From JACVRW01 sp963757815 (lineage in GTDB: Bacteria; Actinomycetota; Thermoleophilia; Solirubrobacterales; Thermoleophilaceae), in contig CAVWSN010000018.1 in the NCBI GenBank assembly GCA_963757815.1, positions 496,001 through 560,000 on the forward strand: a DNA stretch of 64,000 nt, in the 5' to 3' direction. Positions 43,678 to 51,863 of the stretch are shown here, in pieces (position 1 is the first letter of the stretch; every line of letters begins with the position of its first letter). Made by a program: the position numbers and the translations under genes. The notes under the pieces are model-generated. The model ran no database searches. It saw only the letters and a list, made by a program, of their open reading frames with translations, and was not told the DNA's origin.

Positions 43678-45130
43678 TCAGCGGTAGACGGGCAGGCGCC
43701 TGCCGGCGCGGCGGACGATCGCGCCGGTGGAGCTCGTCGATCCGCTTGGGGTGCCGGTGCGCGATGTTGCGCCGCTCGGCGGGGTCCCTCTCGAGGTTGT
43801 AGAGCCTGCGGCCGATGCCGCGGTTCATGGCGACGTAGGCCCACTCCTGCGTGCGCGCGTAGTGCCAGTTGGCGTAGCCGCCGTAGGCGAACTTGCGCGC
43901 GTCGCCGGGCGGGCGGCCGCGGAGCAACGGCGAGAGGTCGACCCCATCCATCCCGTCCGGCCGGCGAACGCCGGCGAGCGACAGCACCGTGGGGCCGACG
44001 TCGTGCGTCTGGGCGAGGTAGCCGCTCGTGCGGGGGCGCGCGGCGCGCCGCGGGTCGACCACGATCAGCGGCACGTGGACGAGCGCCGGGTGGAGCATCG
44101 AGGCGATCTTCCCGGTCCAGCCGTGCTCGCCGAGCAGGTACCCGTGGTCGCTGACCAGGAAGATCACGGTGTCGCTCTCGAGGCCGAGCGCCCGGAGGCG
44201 CGCGATCAACACTCCGAGCCAGCGGTCGGTCATCGTGACCTCGGCGGCGTAGAGGTCGCGCATGCGGGCGAGGACGGGACCGGCGCGCTTGGGGGAGAGC
44301 CAGTCGCGCACGCGCATGTAGCGGCTCATCGAGGGTTCGGGGCCGCCGTACCCCGGGCTGCCGTAGAGGTCGATGTAGGCACGCGGTGGGGTCCAGGGCT
44401 CGTGCGGCTCGTAGGTGTCGACGACAAGCGCGAAGGGCTGCCGCGTGCTCGCCCCGTCGAGCAACGCGGCGGCGTCACTGAACACCCTGGCCGCCCAGGA
44501 GGTCGACTCGTCGCGCCAGTAGCCGCCGGTGCCGAGGAAGCGGCGGATCCGTTCCTCGATATGAGGCTCACGCAGCTCGGGGATGACCCACTGGTCGAGC
44601 GCCCGCCGGGAGACCCTTCCGATGTGTGCCGAGTTGCCGAGCTGGCCGCCGATCCGGTCGAAGCGATCGAAGCTCCCCCGGAAGGGCGCGTATTCGCGGG
44701 CAAAGCCGAGGAAGGGATTGTCCGTCACGTAGCCCGTCCAGTAGCCGGCCCTGTGAAGCACGCTGGTGAAGGTGTCGTCCGGGTCGCTGATCGGCGCCCA
44801 GCCCGGGGTGTTCAGGAGGCCGGGGTGGCGTTGCCAGTGGCGGAACGGCCAGACGCGCCGGCCGGTCATGATCGAGCGCCGCGCCGGCACGGTGGCCATC
44901 GCCTCGGGGTAGAAGTGCGTGAAGCGGAGGCCCCGGCGGGCGAGGTCGTCGATGTTGGGTGTGAACGCGTAGCCGCCGTAGGCGCTCACGTAGTCGGCAC
45001 GCAGGGTGTCGACGATCACGACGACGAAGTTGGGCCGGCGCGCCTTCCCCCACGCGCTCGTGTCGGCGAGCGTCGCGGCCAGTGCGGCCGACGCGCTCGC
45101 CTCCAGGAACTCGCGTCGCGTGGCCGCCAT
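43678..45130 (-). CDS. Tat-exported sulfatase-like hydrolase, paralogue of the preceding gene, frameshifted at the end
   Basis: About 483 residues. Tat signal MAATRREFLEASASAALAATLA, metal-binding VVVIVDTLRADYVSAYGGYAFTPNIDDLA, active-site region MATVPARRSIMTGRRVWPFR with Thr in the place of the formylglycine Cys/Ser, PHEPWTPPRAYIDLYG and FLVSDHGYLLGEHGWTGKI. Near 43716 one extra base makes the frame run on to 43385 across the next gene. Without it the protein ends ELHRAIVRRAGRRLPVYR with a stop at 43678-43680, matching the end of its neighbour (ELHRKVVERAGGRLPYYPK). The two genes arose by tandem duplication. Confidence 0.82.
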
Positions 45131-45204
45131 GACTCGATTCTCCGCGCCCGGCGGACCGGAGTCCACTCCACCCGGGTGCCGTCCGGCGGCACCCGGGTCA
45201 GGCG

Positions 45205-45700
45205 TCAGCCCCGCGAGTAGGGGCGATGGTGCGCGGAGCCCAGCGAATCGAGCATCGAGTCGAGAGCGGCCCGGGCCTCATCGGAGGCGAGCCCGGAGGG
45301 GTGGGGCGGGGGCTCGGGCTCGGCCGGCTGGGGCTCGGGCTCGGCGGCCGGGGGCTCCACCGGGTGCGGCTCGGCCGCCTGGGGCTCCACCGGTCTCGGC
45401 TCCGCCGCCTGGGGCTCCAGCGGGTCTGGCCCGGCCGCCCGGGGCTCCACGGACCTCGGCTCGGGCCCGGCCGAGGGTCCTGCGCGGCTCGGCGGCCAGG
45501 GTCTCGGGCTCGGCGGCGAGGGTCTCGGGCTCGGCGGCGAGGGTTTCGGGCTCGGCGGCGAGGGTCTCGGGCTCGGCGGCGAGGGTTTCGGGCTCGGGCG
45601 CGAGGGTCTCGGGCTCGGCCGGCTCGGGCTCCGACGGCTCAGCGACGGCGGCGGGGGGCGACTCGGGGGCGGGCGCCCACCCGGTCGAATCCGTTTCGGA
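45205..45700 (-). CDS. low-complexity Glu/Pro/Ala repeat protein, frameshifted, start unclear
   Basis: Two frames of repetitive coding sequence join near 45450: upstream copies of ETLAAEP (21-base DNA repeat at 45485-45625), downstream an EPQAAEPRPVEP-type region ending SDEARAALDSMLDSLGSAHHRPYSRG, a non-repetitive tail that looks genuine. No good start codon is seen; it must lie between about 45640 and 45715. An apparent intergenic element at 45721-45759 separates it from the acidic repeat protein upstream. Function unknown; possibly a surface or spacer protein. Confidence 0.45.
45485..45625. repeat. 21-bp tandem repeat encoding ETLAAEP
   Basis: About six imperfect copies of GGTCTCGGGCTCGGCGGCGA plus one base, coding on the minus strand for a seven-residue unit. 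Likely to vary in copy number and hard to assemble. Confidence 0.8.
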
Positions 45701-45720
45701 CCAGGAATCCGTTACGGACC

Positions 45721-45759
45721 CGACTTGATGTCGCCCAGCGACACCAGAACGGGTTTCTA
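45721..45759 (-). repeat. intergenic stem-loop element, copy A
   Basis: Read on the minus strand it is TAGAAACCCG, then a TGTCG-N5-CGACA palindrome (45729-45743), then CATCAAGTCGGG. The leading TAG is the stop codon of the gene at 45757-46649. A second copy with the same order lies at 49706-49745. Confidence 0.6.
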
Positions 45760-46649
45760 AGCGCTCGCGGGACCGGCTCGGGGACCGGCGGCGCGAGTGG
45801 CGACGGGCTTGCGCGGCGCGGTCACGGCCGGCGCGGGCGCACGGGGCCGCCGTGTCGCGCCGCTCACGAAACAGCCAGGCCCAGAAGCCGCGGCGCCTGG
45901 GCCGGGGCGGGGCCGCAACGACCGCCGGCCGCTCGGCCGGCGCTTCGATGACGCCCTGCTCAGCGACGGGCTCCCCGACCACGGGCTCCTCGACCACGGG
46001 CTCCTCGACCACGGGCTCCTCGGCCACGGGCTCCTCGACCACGGGCTCCTCGACCACGGGCTCCTCGACCACGGGCTCCTCGACCACGGGCTCCTCGACC
46101 ACGGGCTCCTCGACCACCGGCTCCTTGACCGCCGGGTTCTCGACCGCGGACTCCTCGGGCGCTGGTCGCCCCGAACCCGGGCTCCTCGACCACATGCTCC
46201 TCTGACCGCCGTGGCCCTCGGCCGCGGACTCCTCGGCGCCGATCCTCGACCACGGGTTCCTTGACCGCCCAGTACCCGATCGCGGACTCCTCGGCGCCGG
46301 TCCCCCCGGCCCCGGGCGCCTCGACGACCGGCCCCTCGGTCGCGGGCGCCTCACCCACCGGCTCCTCGCCAGCCGCATCCTCAGCCACGGGCCGTTCGAC
46401 CTCCGGCTCCTCCTCCTCCGGCAGCGCCGCCGTCAGCGTGACCTTCGTTCCCCAGCCGGAGGGCTCGATCGAGACGGTGCCGCTCGCGTGCTCGCCCTCC
46501 CAGGCGACCGTGTGCTCTGGCTCCAGCTTGGTGATCCTGATCTCGCCGAAGGCGTCGAGATGCTTCGCGAGGCGCTCGACCTCACTCAGCTCCTCCCACA
46601 GCTCCGGCGGTGACTTGACGAGGGTTCTTTTCGCGGTCAGATCCGGCAT
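45757..46649 (-). CDS. SRPBCC (polyketide cyclase-like) domain protein with EEPVV repeat tail, frameshifted twice
   Basis: The ATG at 46649 gives MPDLTAKRTLVKSPPELWEELSEVERLAKHL, then GEIRITKLEPEHTVAWEGEHASGTVSIEPSGWGTKVTLT: a START/SRPBCC helix-grip domain of about 75 residues that binds small hydrophobic ligands. A long acidic tail follows. After a shift near 46250 it contains 11 units of EEPVV, encoded by a 15-bp repeat at 45976-46140, then PPRPRRRGFWAWLFRER, a basic-aromatic segment that could touch the membrane. A second shift near 45850 leads to RAPAPAVTAPRKPVATRAA...ASA and the TAG at 45757-45759. Corrected length is about 297 residues. Role unknown. Confidence 0.6.
45976..46140. repeat. 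15-bp tandem repeat, 11 units, encoding EEPVV
   Basis: Unit CGACCACGGGCTCCT repeated 11 times with few changes (one CGGCCAC unit; the last units diverge). In frame with the minus-strand acidic protein. It is not a CRISPR: there are no spacers and the unit is coding. Confidence 0.9.
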
Positions 46650-46684
46650 CAGGGACCCGGTTCGCCCGCCGGCCGAGGTCTCCT

Positions 46685-47392
46685 TCACGCCGCAGCGGTC
46701 GTTGCCGGACGGCGAGCGAGGAACGCGAACTGCCCGCAGAGCGTGAGCTTGACCTGGTTGCGGGTCCGCGCATCGAGCCGGGCCGCCCTCCCGGCCAGCT
46801 CGATCAAACGGTTGCCGGGCGATTCGCGGGCCCACCAGCGCGCGAAGAAGCGCGGCATGCCGAGCGCCCGCCAGGCCACGAGCGTCATGCCATCGATCCC
46901 CGGCCGCAGCTCGACGACCTCGAGGCCCGCATCCTCCGCCAGCACACAGAACCCGTAGGGCGTGTAGTTCCAGATGCTGAGCGAGTGGAAGGCCTCGAGA
47001 TGCGAGGTCGAGCCGACGAACGAGCCGCCCGGCCGCAGCACCCGAGCGACTTCGCCCAGCAGAGGCTCGGGCCGGCGCACGTGCTCGAGCACCTGCTTGC
47101 AGTACACGAGGTCGAAGCCGGCGTCGTCGAACGGCAGCGTTACGCCGTCGAAGGTCACGAACTCGGCGTCGCTGCGCGTGCGCTCGGCGACCTCCGGAGA
47201 CTCGGCGATGTCCGCCCCCACCCAGCGGACGTTCGGGTTGAACGAGCGGAACAGGTCGACCGAGTCGCCGGCCCCGCAGCCCAGATCCAGCACGCGCTCG
47301 GCGGGGCGGGCGTACGTGTCGGCGATGGTCTGGCGGCTGTGGTCGCCCGGGATGCGCGCGCCGAGCAGCTCGCCGAGGTCGTCGCCGAGCAC
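46685..47392 (-). CDS. class I SAM-dependent methyltransferase
   Basis: 235 residues. SAM-binding motif I VLDLGCGAGDSVDLF at about residues 34-48, acidic residue after strand 2 in WVGADIAES, motif IV-like FDLVYCKQVLEHVRRPEPLLGEVARVLRPGGSFVGST. This is the Methyltransf_11/ubiE-like fold; small-molecule, lipid or sugar O-methylation are all possible. GTG start at 47392. It stops just before the acidic repeat protein and follows the mutase gene; the 61-base gap between mutase stop and its start suggests a shared transcript. Confidence 0.87.
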   Translation of the reverse strand: MLGDDLGELLGARIPGDHSRQTIADTYARPAERVLDLGCGAGDSVDLFRSFNPNVRWVGADIAESPEVAERTRSDAEFVTFDGVTLPFDDAGFDLVYCKQVLEHVRRPEPLLGEVARVLRPGGSFVGSTSHLEAFHSLSIWNYTPYGFCVLAEDAGLEVVELRPGIDGMTLVAWRALGMPRFFARWWARESPGNRLIELAGRAARLDARTRNQVKLTLCGQFAFLARRPATTAAA

Positions 47393-47453
47393 TAGGTCGT
47401 GGAATCAGCCATCTAGGCCTCGGCCGTTGCGTGAGCGGGCTCGCTGTGCCCGC

Positions 47454-49073
47454 TCACGCTTCCGAGTACTCCCCGAACTCCTCGCGCATCACGCCGCACA
47501 CCTCGCCCAGCGAGCAGCGGTCCTTCAGCGAGGCTCGCATCGGCTCGAGCAGGTTGTCCGATCCGGCGCAGGCGGCGCGCAGCTCCTCGAGGCGCCTCGA
47601 CACCGCGTCCTGGTCGCGGTCCTCCTTGAACGCCTTCAGCCGGTCGAGCTGCTGACGCTCGGTCTCCGGGTCGACCCGCAGGATCTCCACCTCGTCCATC
47701 TGTTCCGTCACGTACTCGTTCACGCCGACGACGATGTCCTGCTTGCGCCGGTAGCGCTCCTCGTAGCCCCAGGCTGACTCCTCGACCTCGGCGCGGATGA
47801 ACGGGATGCACTCGACCGAGCCGCCCATCTCGTCGATCCGGTCGATCAGCGCCTGCGCCGACTCTTCGATCTCGTCGGTGAGCGCCTCCACGAAATAGGA
47901 GCCGGCGAACGGGTCGACGGTATCCGCCGCACCCGACTCGTGGGCCAGGATCTGCTGCGTCCGCAGCGCGATGCGCGCCGCCGTCTCGCTCGGGAGGGCG
48001 AGCGCCTCGTCGAAGCCGTTCGTGTGCAGCGACTGGGTGCCGCCGCAGACCGCCGCGAATCCCTGCAACGCCACGCGCACGATGTTGTTGTGTGGCTGCT
48101 GGGCGGCGAGCGTGACACCGCCCGTCTGCGTGTGGAAGCGGATCTTGAGCGAGCGCTCGTCCTTCGCGCCGAAGCGCTCGCGCATGATGCGCGCCCACAT
48201 CCGCCGGGCGGCGCGGAACTTGGCCACCTCCTGGAAGACGTTGTTGTGGCCGTTGAAGAAGAAGGCGAGCCGCGGCCCGAACTCGTCCACCGCGAGCCCC
48301 GCGTCGATGGCGGCCTGGACGTAGGCGATCGCGTTGGCGAGCGTGAAGCCCACCTCCTGCACCGCCGAGCAGCCCTTCTCGCGCATGTGGTAGCCGGAGA
48401 TCGAGATCGTGTTCCACTTCGGAATTCGCTCCCGGCAGTAGGCGAAGAGGTCGGTCGTGAGGCGCATCGCGGGCCCCGGCGGGTAGATGAAGTTCCCGCG
48501 AGCGATGTACTCCTTGAGGATGTCGTTCTGGGTGGTGCCGCGCAGCTGCTCGGCGGGCACGCCCTGCTCCTCGCCCACCAGCTCGTAGAGGAGCAGCAGC
48601 GCGGCCGCGGGCGCGTTGATCGTCATCGAGGTCGAGACCTGGTCGAGCGGGATGCCGTCGAACACCCGCCGCATGTCGTCGATCGTGTCGATGGCCACGC
48701 CGGTGCGGCCGACCTCGCCCATGCACAGGGGGTCGTCCGAGTCGCGGCCGAGCTGGGTGGGGAGGTCGAACGCCATCGACAGCCCCGTGGAGCCGTGCTC
48801 GATCAGGTAATGGAAGCGCTCGTTCGTCTCCTTCGCGCTCGCGTAGCCGGCGTACTGGCGCATCGTCCACTTGCGCCCGCGGTACATGTCCGGGTGGATG
48901 CCGCGGGTGAACGGGTACTCGCCGGCGTGGCCGAGCCGCTCCTCGAGCCCGGCTCCGACGTCCTCGGAGCCGTACTCGTGCTTGATCTCGATGCCCGAGT
49001 CGGTGAAGCGGCGCGGGTCGTCCGGCCCCACAATGGGTGCGATGCTCGGCTTGTGGTCCGGAGTCGTGGCCAT
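47454..49073 (-). CDS. methylmalonyl-CoA mutase-family large (catalytic) subunit
   Basis: 539 residues, the TIM-barrel chain of acyl-CoA mutases: YPFTRGIHPDMYRGRKWTMRQYAGYASAKETNERFHYLI, STGLSMAFDLPTQLGRDSDDP, GVAIDTIDDMRRVFDGIPLD, STSMTINAPAA, KWNTISISGYHMREKG, FFFNGHNNVFQEVAKFRAARRMWARIM and CGGTQSLHTNGFDEA. It stops without the C-terminal B12-binding domain (about 130 residues with DxHxxG), so it must pair with a separate small subunit, as in two-chain mutases such as hydroxyisobutyryl-CoA or ethylmalonyl-type enzymes. That subunit is not in the window. ATG at 49073; divergent from the rhomboid gene. Confidence 0.9.
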   Translation of the reverse strand: MATTPDHKPSIAPIVGPDDPRRFTDSGIEIKHEYGSEDVGAGLEERLGHAGEYPFTRGIHPDMYRGRKWTMRQYAGYASAKETNERFHYLIEHGSTGLSMAFDLPTQLGRDSDDPLCMGEVGRTGVAIDTIDDMRRVFDGIPLDQVSTSMTINAPAAALLLLYELVGEEQGVPAEQLRGTTQNDILKEYIARGNFIYPPGPAMRLTTDLFAYCRERIPKWNTISISGYHMREKGCSAVQEVGFTLANAIAYVQAAIDAGLAVDEFGPRLAFFFNGHNNVFQEVAKFRAARRMWARIMRERFGAKDERSLKIRFHTQTGGVTLAAQQPHNNIVRVALQGFAAVCGGTQSLHTNGFDEALALPSETAARIALRTQQILAHESGAADTVDPFAGSYFVEALTDEIEESAQALIDRIDEMGGSVECIPFIRAEVEESAWGYEERYRRKQDIVVGVNEYVTEQMDEVEILRVDPETERQQLDRLKAFKEDRDQDAVSRRLEELRAACAGSDNLLEPMRASLKDRCSLGEVCGVMREEFGEYSEA

Positions 49074-49109
49074 GCTCGGGCGAAGGATACGGTTCGGAAG
49101 GTGACCCGG

Positions 49110-49676
49110 ATGCCATCCGAGACGCGCGAGGGCCGCCTCGACGGCATCCGAGTGGTGCTCGGACTGCTCGCCGCGATGTGGGTGCTCGAGTTGCTCGATC
49201 TGGCGCTCGACCACCGCCTCGACCAGTACGGAATCGAGCCGCGCGACGCCGACGGCCTGGTCGGCGTGGTCGCGGCCCCGTTCCTCCACGCGGACTTCGG
49301 GCACCTGCTCGCGAACACGATCCCGTTCCTGGTGCTCGGGATCATCATCGCGCTGCAGGGCGTGGCGCGGGTGCTCGGGGTCACGGTGATCGTGGTGCTG
49401 ATCAGCGGGCTCGGCACCTGGCTCGTCGCGCCGGAGCACTCGATCCACATCGGCGCGAGCGGCGTGGTGTTCGGCTACGCGACCTATCTGCTGGCGCGCG
49501 GCGTCTTCAACCGCAACGCCCTGGAGATCCTCGTGGGGGTGGGAGTGGCGGCCGTCTGGGGCACCGCCCTGCTCGGCGGGCTCGTGCCGCAGGAGGGCGT
49601 GTCGTGGCAGGGCCACTTCTTCGGGGCGGTGGGGGGCGTGGTGGCGGCGCGCGTGTTCGCGAAGCGCGCCGCCTGA
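49110..49676 (+). CDS. rhomboid-family intramembrane serine protease
   Basis: About 188 residues with six hydrophobic helices. The catalytic Ser is in IGASGVVFGYATYL and the His in WQGHFFGAVGGVVAA; the conserved loop APFLHADFGHLLANTIPFLVLG is the L1/TM2 region of rhomboids. The ATG at 49110 is used; a GTG at 49101 is also possible. The frame is open far upstream but that is antisense to the mutase. Divergent from the mutase gene with 36 bases between starts. Substrates unknown. Confidence 0.88.
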   Translation: MPSETREGRLDGIRVVLGLLAAMWVLELLDLALDHRLDQYGIEPRDADGLVGVVAAPFLHADFGHLLANTIPFLVLGIIIALQGVARVLGVTVIVVLISGLGTWLVAPEHSIHIGASGVVFGYATYLLARGVFNRNALEILVGVGVAAVWGTALLGGLVPQEGVSWQGHFFGAVGGVVAARVFAKRAA

Positions 49677-49705
49677 TCAGCGCCGCCCACCCTGCCCGCG
49701 ACACC

Positions 49706-49745
49706 TAGAAACCCGACTTCGTGTCGTCAGACGACATCAGGTTGA
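49706..49745 (+). repeat. intergenic stem-loop element, copy B
   Basis: TAGAAACCCG, then TGTCGTCAGACGACA (49722-49736, palindrome with a 5-base centre), then TCAGGTTG. It lies between the convergent rhomboid and DUF192 genes and overlaps the DUF192 stop. It matches copy A at 45721-45759. Confidence 0.6.
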
Positions 49746-50090
49746 CACCGTTGGGCGCTCGGACGGGTCGAGCACCGTCCCGGGAGCGAGACCAAGCGCC
49801 GCGGCTTGGCCGGAAGCCAGCTCGAGCGCGCAGAGCTCGCGGCGGCGCAGCCCGGTGCCGCGGCGGCGGATGCGGGCGAAGCGGCCCGGCCGAACCTCCG
49901 GGTGGACCGCCACGATCTCGAGCGGCCCGGCGGGGTCCGCCCGGCGGGCGAAGACCACGTCGAGCGCGAAGCGCATTCCGACCGTGTGGACCGAGTGGCA
50001 GCGCGGGATCAGCAGAGCGGTCCGTTCGGGGAGTCCGCGAGCGCCGAGCAGCCCAACCATGCGCGAGCGCAGCCCCTCCGCGAGGATCAC
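49737..50090 (-). CDS. DUF192 family protein
   Basis: 117 residues of the DUF192 fold: LRSRMVGLLGARGLPERTALLIPRCHSVHTVGMRFALDVVFARR and a C-terminal beta segment with ALELASGQAAALGLAPG. The family is widespread, often secreted, and has no firm function. Here no signal peptide is seen with the GTG start at 50090. Converges with the rhomboid gene. Confidence 0.85.
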   Translation of the reverse strand: MILAEGLRSRMVGLLGARGLPERTALLIPRCHSVHTVGMRFALDVVFARRADPAGPLEIVAVHPEVRPGRFARIRRRGTGLRRRELCALELASGQAAALGLAPGTVLDPSERPTVST

Positions 50091-50544
50091 GTCGAGCTCG
50101 GCCCCGGCCGGCGAGCGGCATGCGGGTGCGGGGAAGCCGGTCGAGTCCGCTCATCGCGCCAGCGAGCGCATCCGCGCGCGGGGGAGCCGCTCGAGCCAGC
50201 TCATCCGGCCGGTGCGGTCTGGGGGCGGGGGGCGAGGCCCCAGACGGCGTGGCCGGACTCGCTGAGCACGCTGTCGAGGCGGGTGATCAGCTCCCCGCTG
50301 TCGCCGCGCGGCATGTTGCGATCATGACCGATGCCGCGGGCGATCATGACCGATTGCCGCGGTCGGGCGTAACCGGCGAGGACGATTGACGGGCGCGGGC
50401 GCTGTCCCAAGCCAGGTTGGTGCTCGCGGACCGCTGCACAAGACCCAGCGTCCGGGGGGTTCTAAGCTGAGCCAGCGCTCGAGGCCGAGCGCCGGGAGCG
50501 CGCGGAGCGGGAGCGGGGATCCGGCGGGACGTAGCATCTGCTGC
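50091..50544. other. 454-base region without a confident gene
   Basis: Divergent region between DUF192 and moaX. A minus-strand frame around 50201-50410 ends SGELITRLDSVLSESGHAVWGLAPRP and could be a very small protein, but I cannot support it. It contains a direct repeat at 50319-50362. I looked for a molybdenum-cofactor riboswitch before moaX and saw no convincing match. Confidence 0.4.
50319..50362. repeat. tandem direct repeat of about 21 bases
   Basis: CGATCATGACCGATGCCGCGG is followed, after one G, by CGATCATGACCGATTGCCGCGG. A recent short duplication or a pair of protein-binding sites in the region upstream of moaX. Confidence 0.6.
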
Positions 50545-51186
50545 GTGGAGGTCACGGTCCGCCTGTTCGCGATGCTGCGTGAGCGCGCCGGCGCTCCCGA
50601 GGTGACGCTCGACCTGCCGGACGGCGCCCGCGTGCGCGACGCGCTCGATTCGCTCGAGGGTCTCGCCGAGGGAATCCCGCTCGTGATGGCGGTCAACCGC
50701 GAGTACGCGGACGCGGAGCGGGTGCTCGACCCGGGCGACGAGCTGGCGCTGATCCCGCCGGTCAGCGGGGGTGAGGTGGCGGCGACCTGGGCGCGCGTGA
50801 GCTCCGAGCCGCTCTCGCTCGACTCGCTCGCGAGCCGCGTGCGCGATCCGCGCGCGGGCGCCGTCGTGACCTTCTCCGGGGTCACGCGCGAGGTCGAGCG
50901 GCTCGAGTACGAGGCCTACGCGGAGATGGCCGAGGAGCGAATGGCGGCGATCGTGGCCGAGGCGGTCGAGCGCCACGGGCTGTGCGCGGCGGCGGTCGAG
51001 CACAGGATCGGCGAGGTGCCCCTGACCGAGCCGAGCGTGATCGTGGCGGCCTCGGCACCGCATCGCGGCGAGGCGTTCGCGGGCGCGCGCGAGATCATCG
51101 ACCGCGTCAAGGCCGAGGCGCCGATCTGGAAGAAGGAGATCGAGGCCGGCGGCGGCCGCTGGGTGGAGGGAACGCGGCCGCGCTAG
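50545..51186 (+). CDS. moaX: MoaD-MoaE fusion, molybdopterin synthase
   Basis: 213 residues joining both subunits of molybdopterin synthase. Residues about 1-78 are MoaD (VEVTVRLFAMLRERAGAPEVTLDLPDGARVRDALDSL...ELALIPPVSGG), whose GlyGly end normally must be free to carry the thiocarboxylate. Residues about 85-213 are MoaE (SLASRVRDPRAGAVVTFSGVTRE; YEAYAEMAEERMAAIVAEA; HRIGEVPLTEPSVIVAASAPHRGEAF; APIWKKEI). The fusion corresponds to MoaX of mycobacteria, which is cleaved after the GG by a protease. GTG start. No other molybdenum cofactor gene is in the window. Confidence 0.9.
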   Translation: MEVTVRLFAMLRERAGAPEVTLDLPDGARVRDALDSLEGLAEGIPLVMAVNREYADAERVLDPGDELALIPPVSGGEVAATWARVSSEPLSLDSLASRVRDPRAGAVVTFSGVTREVERLEYEAYAEMAEERMAAIVAEAVERHGLCAAAVEHRIGEVPLTEPSVIVAASAPHRGEAFAGAREIIDRVKAEAPIWKKEIEAGGGRWVEGTRPR

Positions 51187-51256
51187 GACCCCCGCGCCGT
51201 GGACGAGCTCATAGACCGGCTGACGAACTAGGTAACTCGATTAGGCAGCACTGCCG

Positions 51257-51655
51257 ATGGCAGAGGCGCCGAGCCGCCTTACCGTCGGTCACGTGAAAGC
51301 TGAACGCCTGAACTCCTTTGGAAAGCTCCCGACGAGCGATCGGCCCTTGACGATTCGGATGGCTGCGCCCGAGGACGCCGGCGCGCTGCGGCGGCTGGCC
51401 GAGCTCGACAGCGCGGCTCCCCTCACCGGCGACGTCCTCATTGCCGAGATCGACGGCGCCGCGATTGCCGCCGCCTCGCTCGAGGGCGGCAGGGTGATCG
51501 CCGACCCGTTCACGCCGAGCGCCTACGCCGTGCGAATGCTGACGGTGCGTCGCTACCAGCTGATTCGCCAGGGAGGGCACGGTGCGGCCGTGCGCTTCCG
51601 GCACCCGCGCCGCGCACCCGACCCGCTGCTGGTCGTGCGGCGCGGCGAAGCATGA
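51257..51655 (+). CDS. small hypothetical protein resembling the N-terminal part of a GNAT
   Basis: 132 residues. The core LTIRMAAPEDAGALRRLAELDSAAPLTGDVLIAEIDGAAIAAASLEGGRVIADPF looks like the first strands of a GNAT acetyltransferase, but the acetyl-CoA-binding part is absent. A helix AYAVRMLTVRRYQLIRQG and a basic tail follow. Such short proteins are frequent in actinobacteria; no function is known to me. A GTG at 51293 is an alternative start. Confidence 0.6.
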   Translation: MAEAPSRLTVGHVKAERLNSFGKLPTSDRPLTIRMAAPEDAGALRRLAELDSAAPLTGDVLIAEIDGAAIAAASLEGGRVIADPFTPSAYAVRMLTVRRYQLIRQGGHGAAVRFRHPRRAPDPLLVVRRGEA

Positions 51656-51662
51656 GGCCCTC

Positions 51663-51863
51663 ATGTACTGGCAGCGTGCACGTCACCCGCGTGCGGGAGT
51701 CGCGATAGGTCTCGCGGTTCTCGCCTCCTGGCTCGGCGCGCTCGGCCTCGCACTGGCCACGAGCGAGCCTGTCGACGGGCAGCGCTCGGCGGTCACGGGC
51801 GCTGACGCCGTCGAGACCGCCCAATCCGGCGCAAGGACGCCAACGGAATCCCGAACGAAATGA
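51663..51863 (+). CDS. small single-helix membrane protein
   Basis: 66 residues: short basic N-terminus (YWQRARHPRAGVA), one hydrophobic helix (IGLAVLASWLGALGLALATSE) and a polar tail. GAGG lies five bases before the ATG. It overlaps the next gene as ATGA. The following protein has the same plan, with ALALGTGVLAAWLSIMAIALASDD aligned to the helix, so the two look like tandem paralogues. Confidence 0.55.
   Translation: MYWQRARHPRAGVAIGLAVLASWLGALGLALATSEPVDGQRSAVTGADAVETAQSGARTPTESRTK

Noticed and set aside
45976..46140. Regular 15-bp repeats resembling a CRISPR array at first sight
   Set aside because: No spacers; the unit is a multiple of three and codes for EEPVV in a protein frame.
47940..49100. 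Long plus-strand open frame running into the rhomboid gene
   Set aside because: Antisense to the mutase; the rhomboid signal starts only at about 49110.
50390..50544. Possible molybdenum-cofactor riboswitch before moaX
   Set aside because: The leader can fold but I could not match the conserved Moco motif stems and loops.
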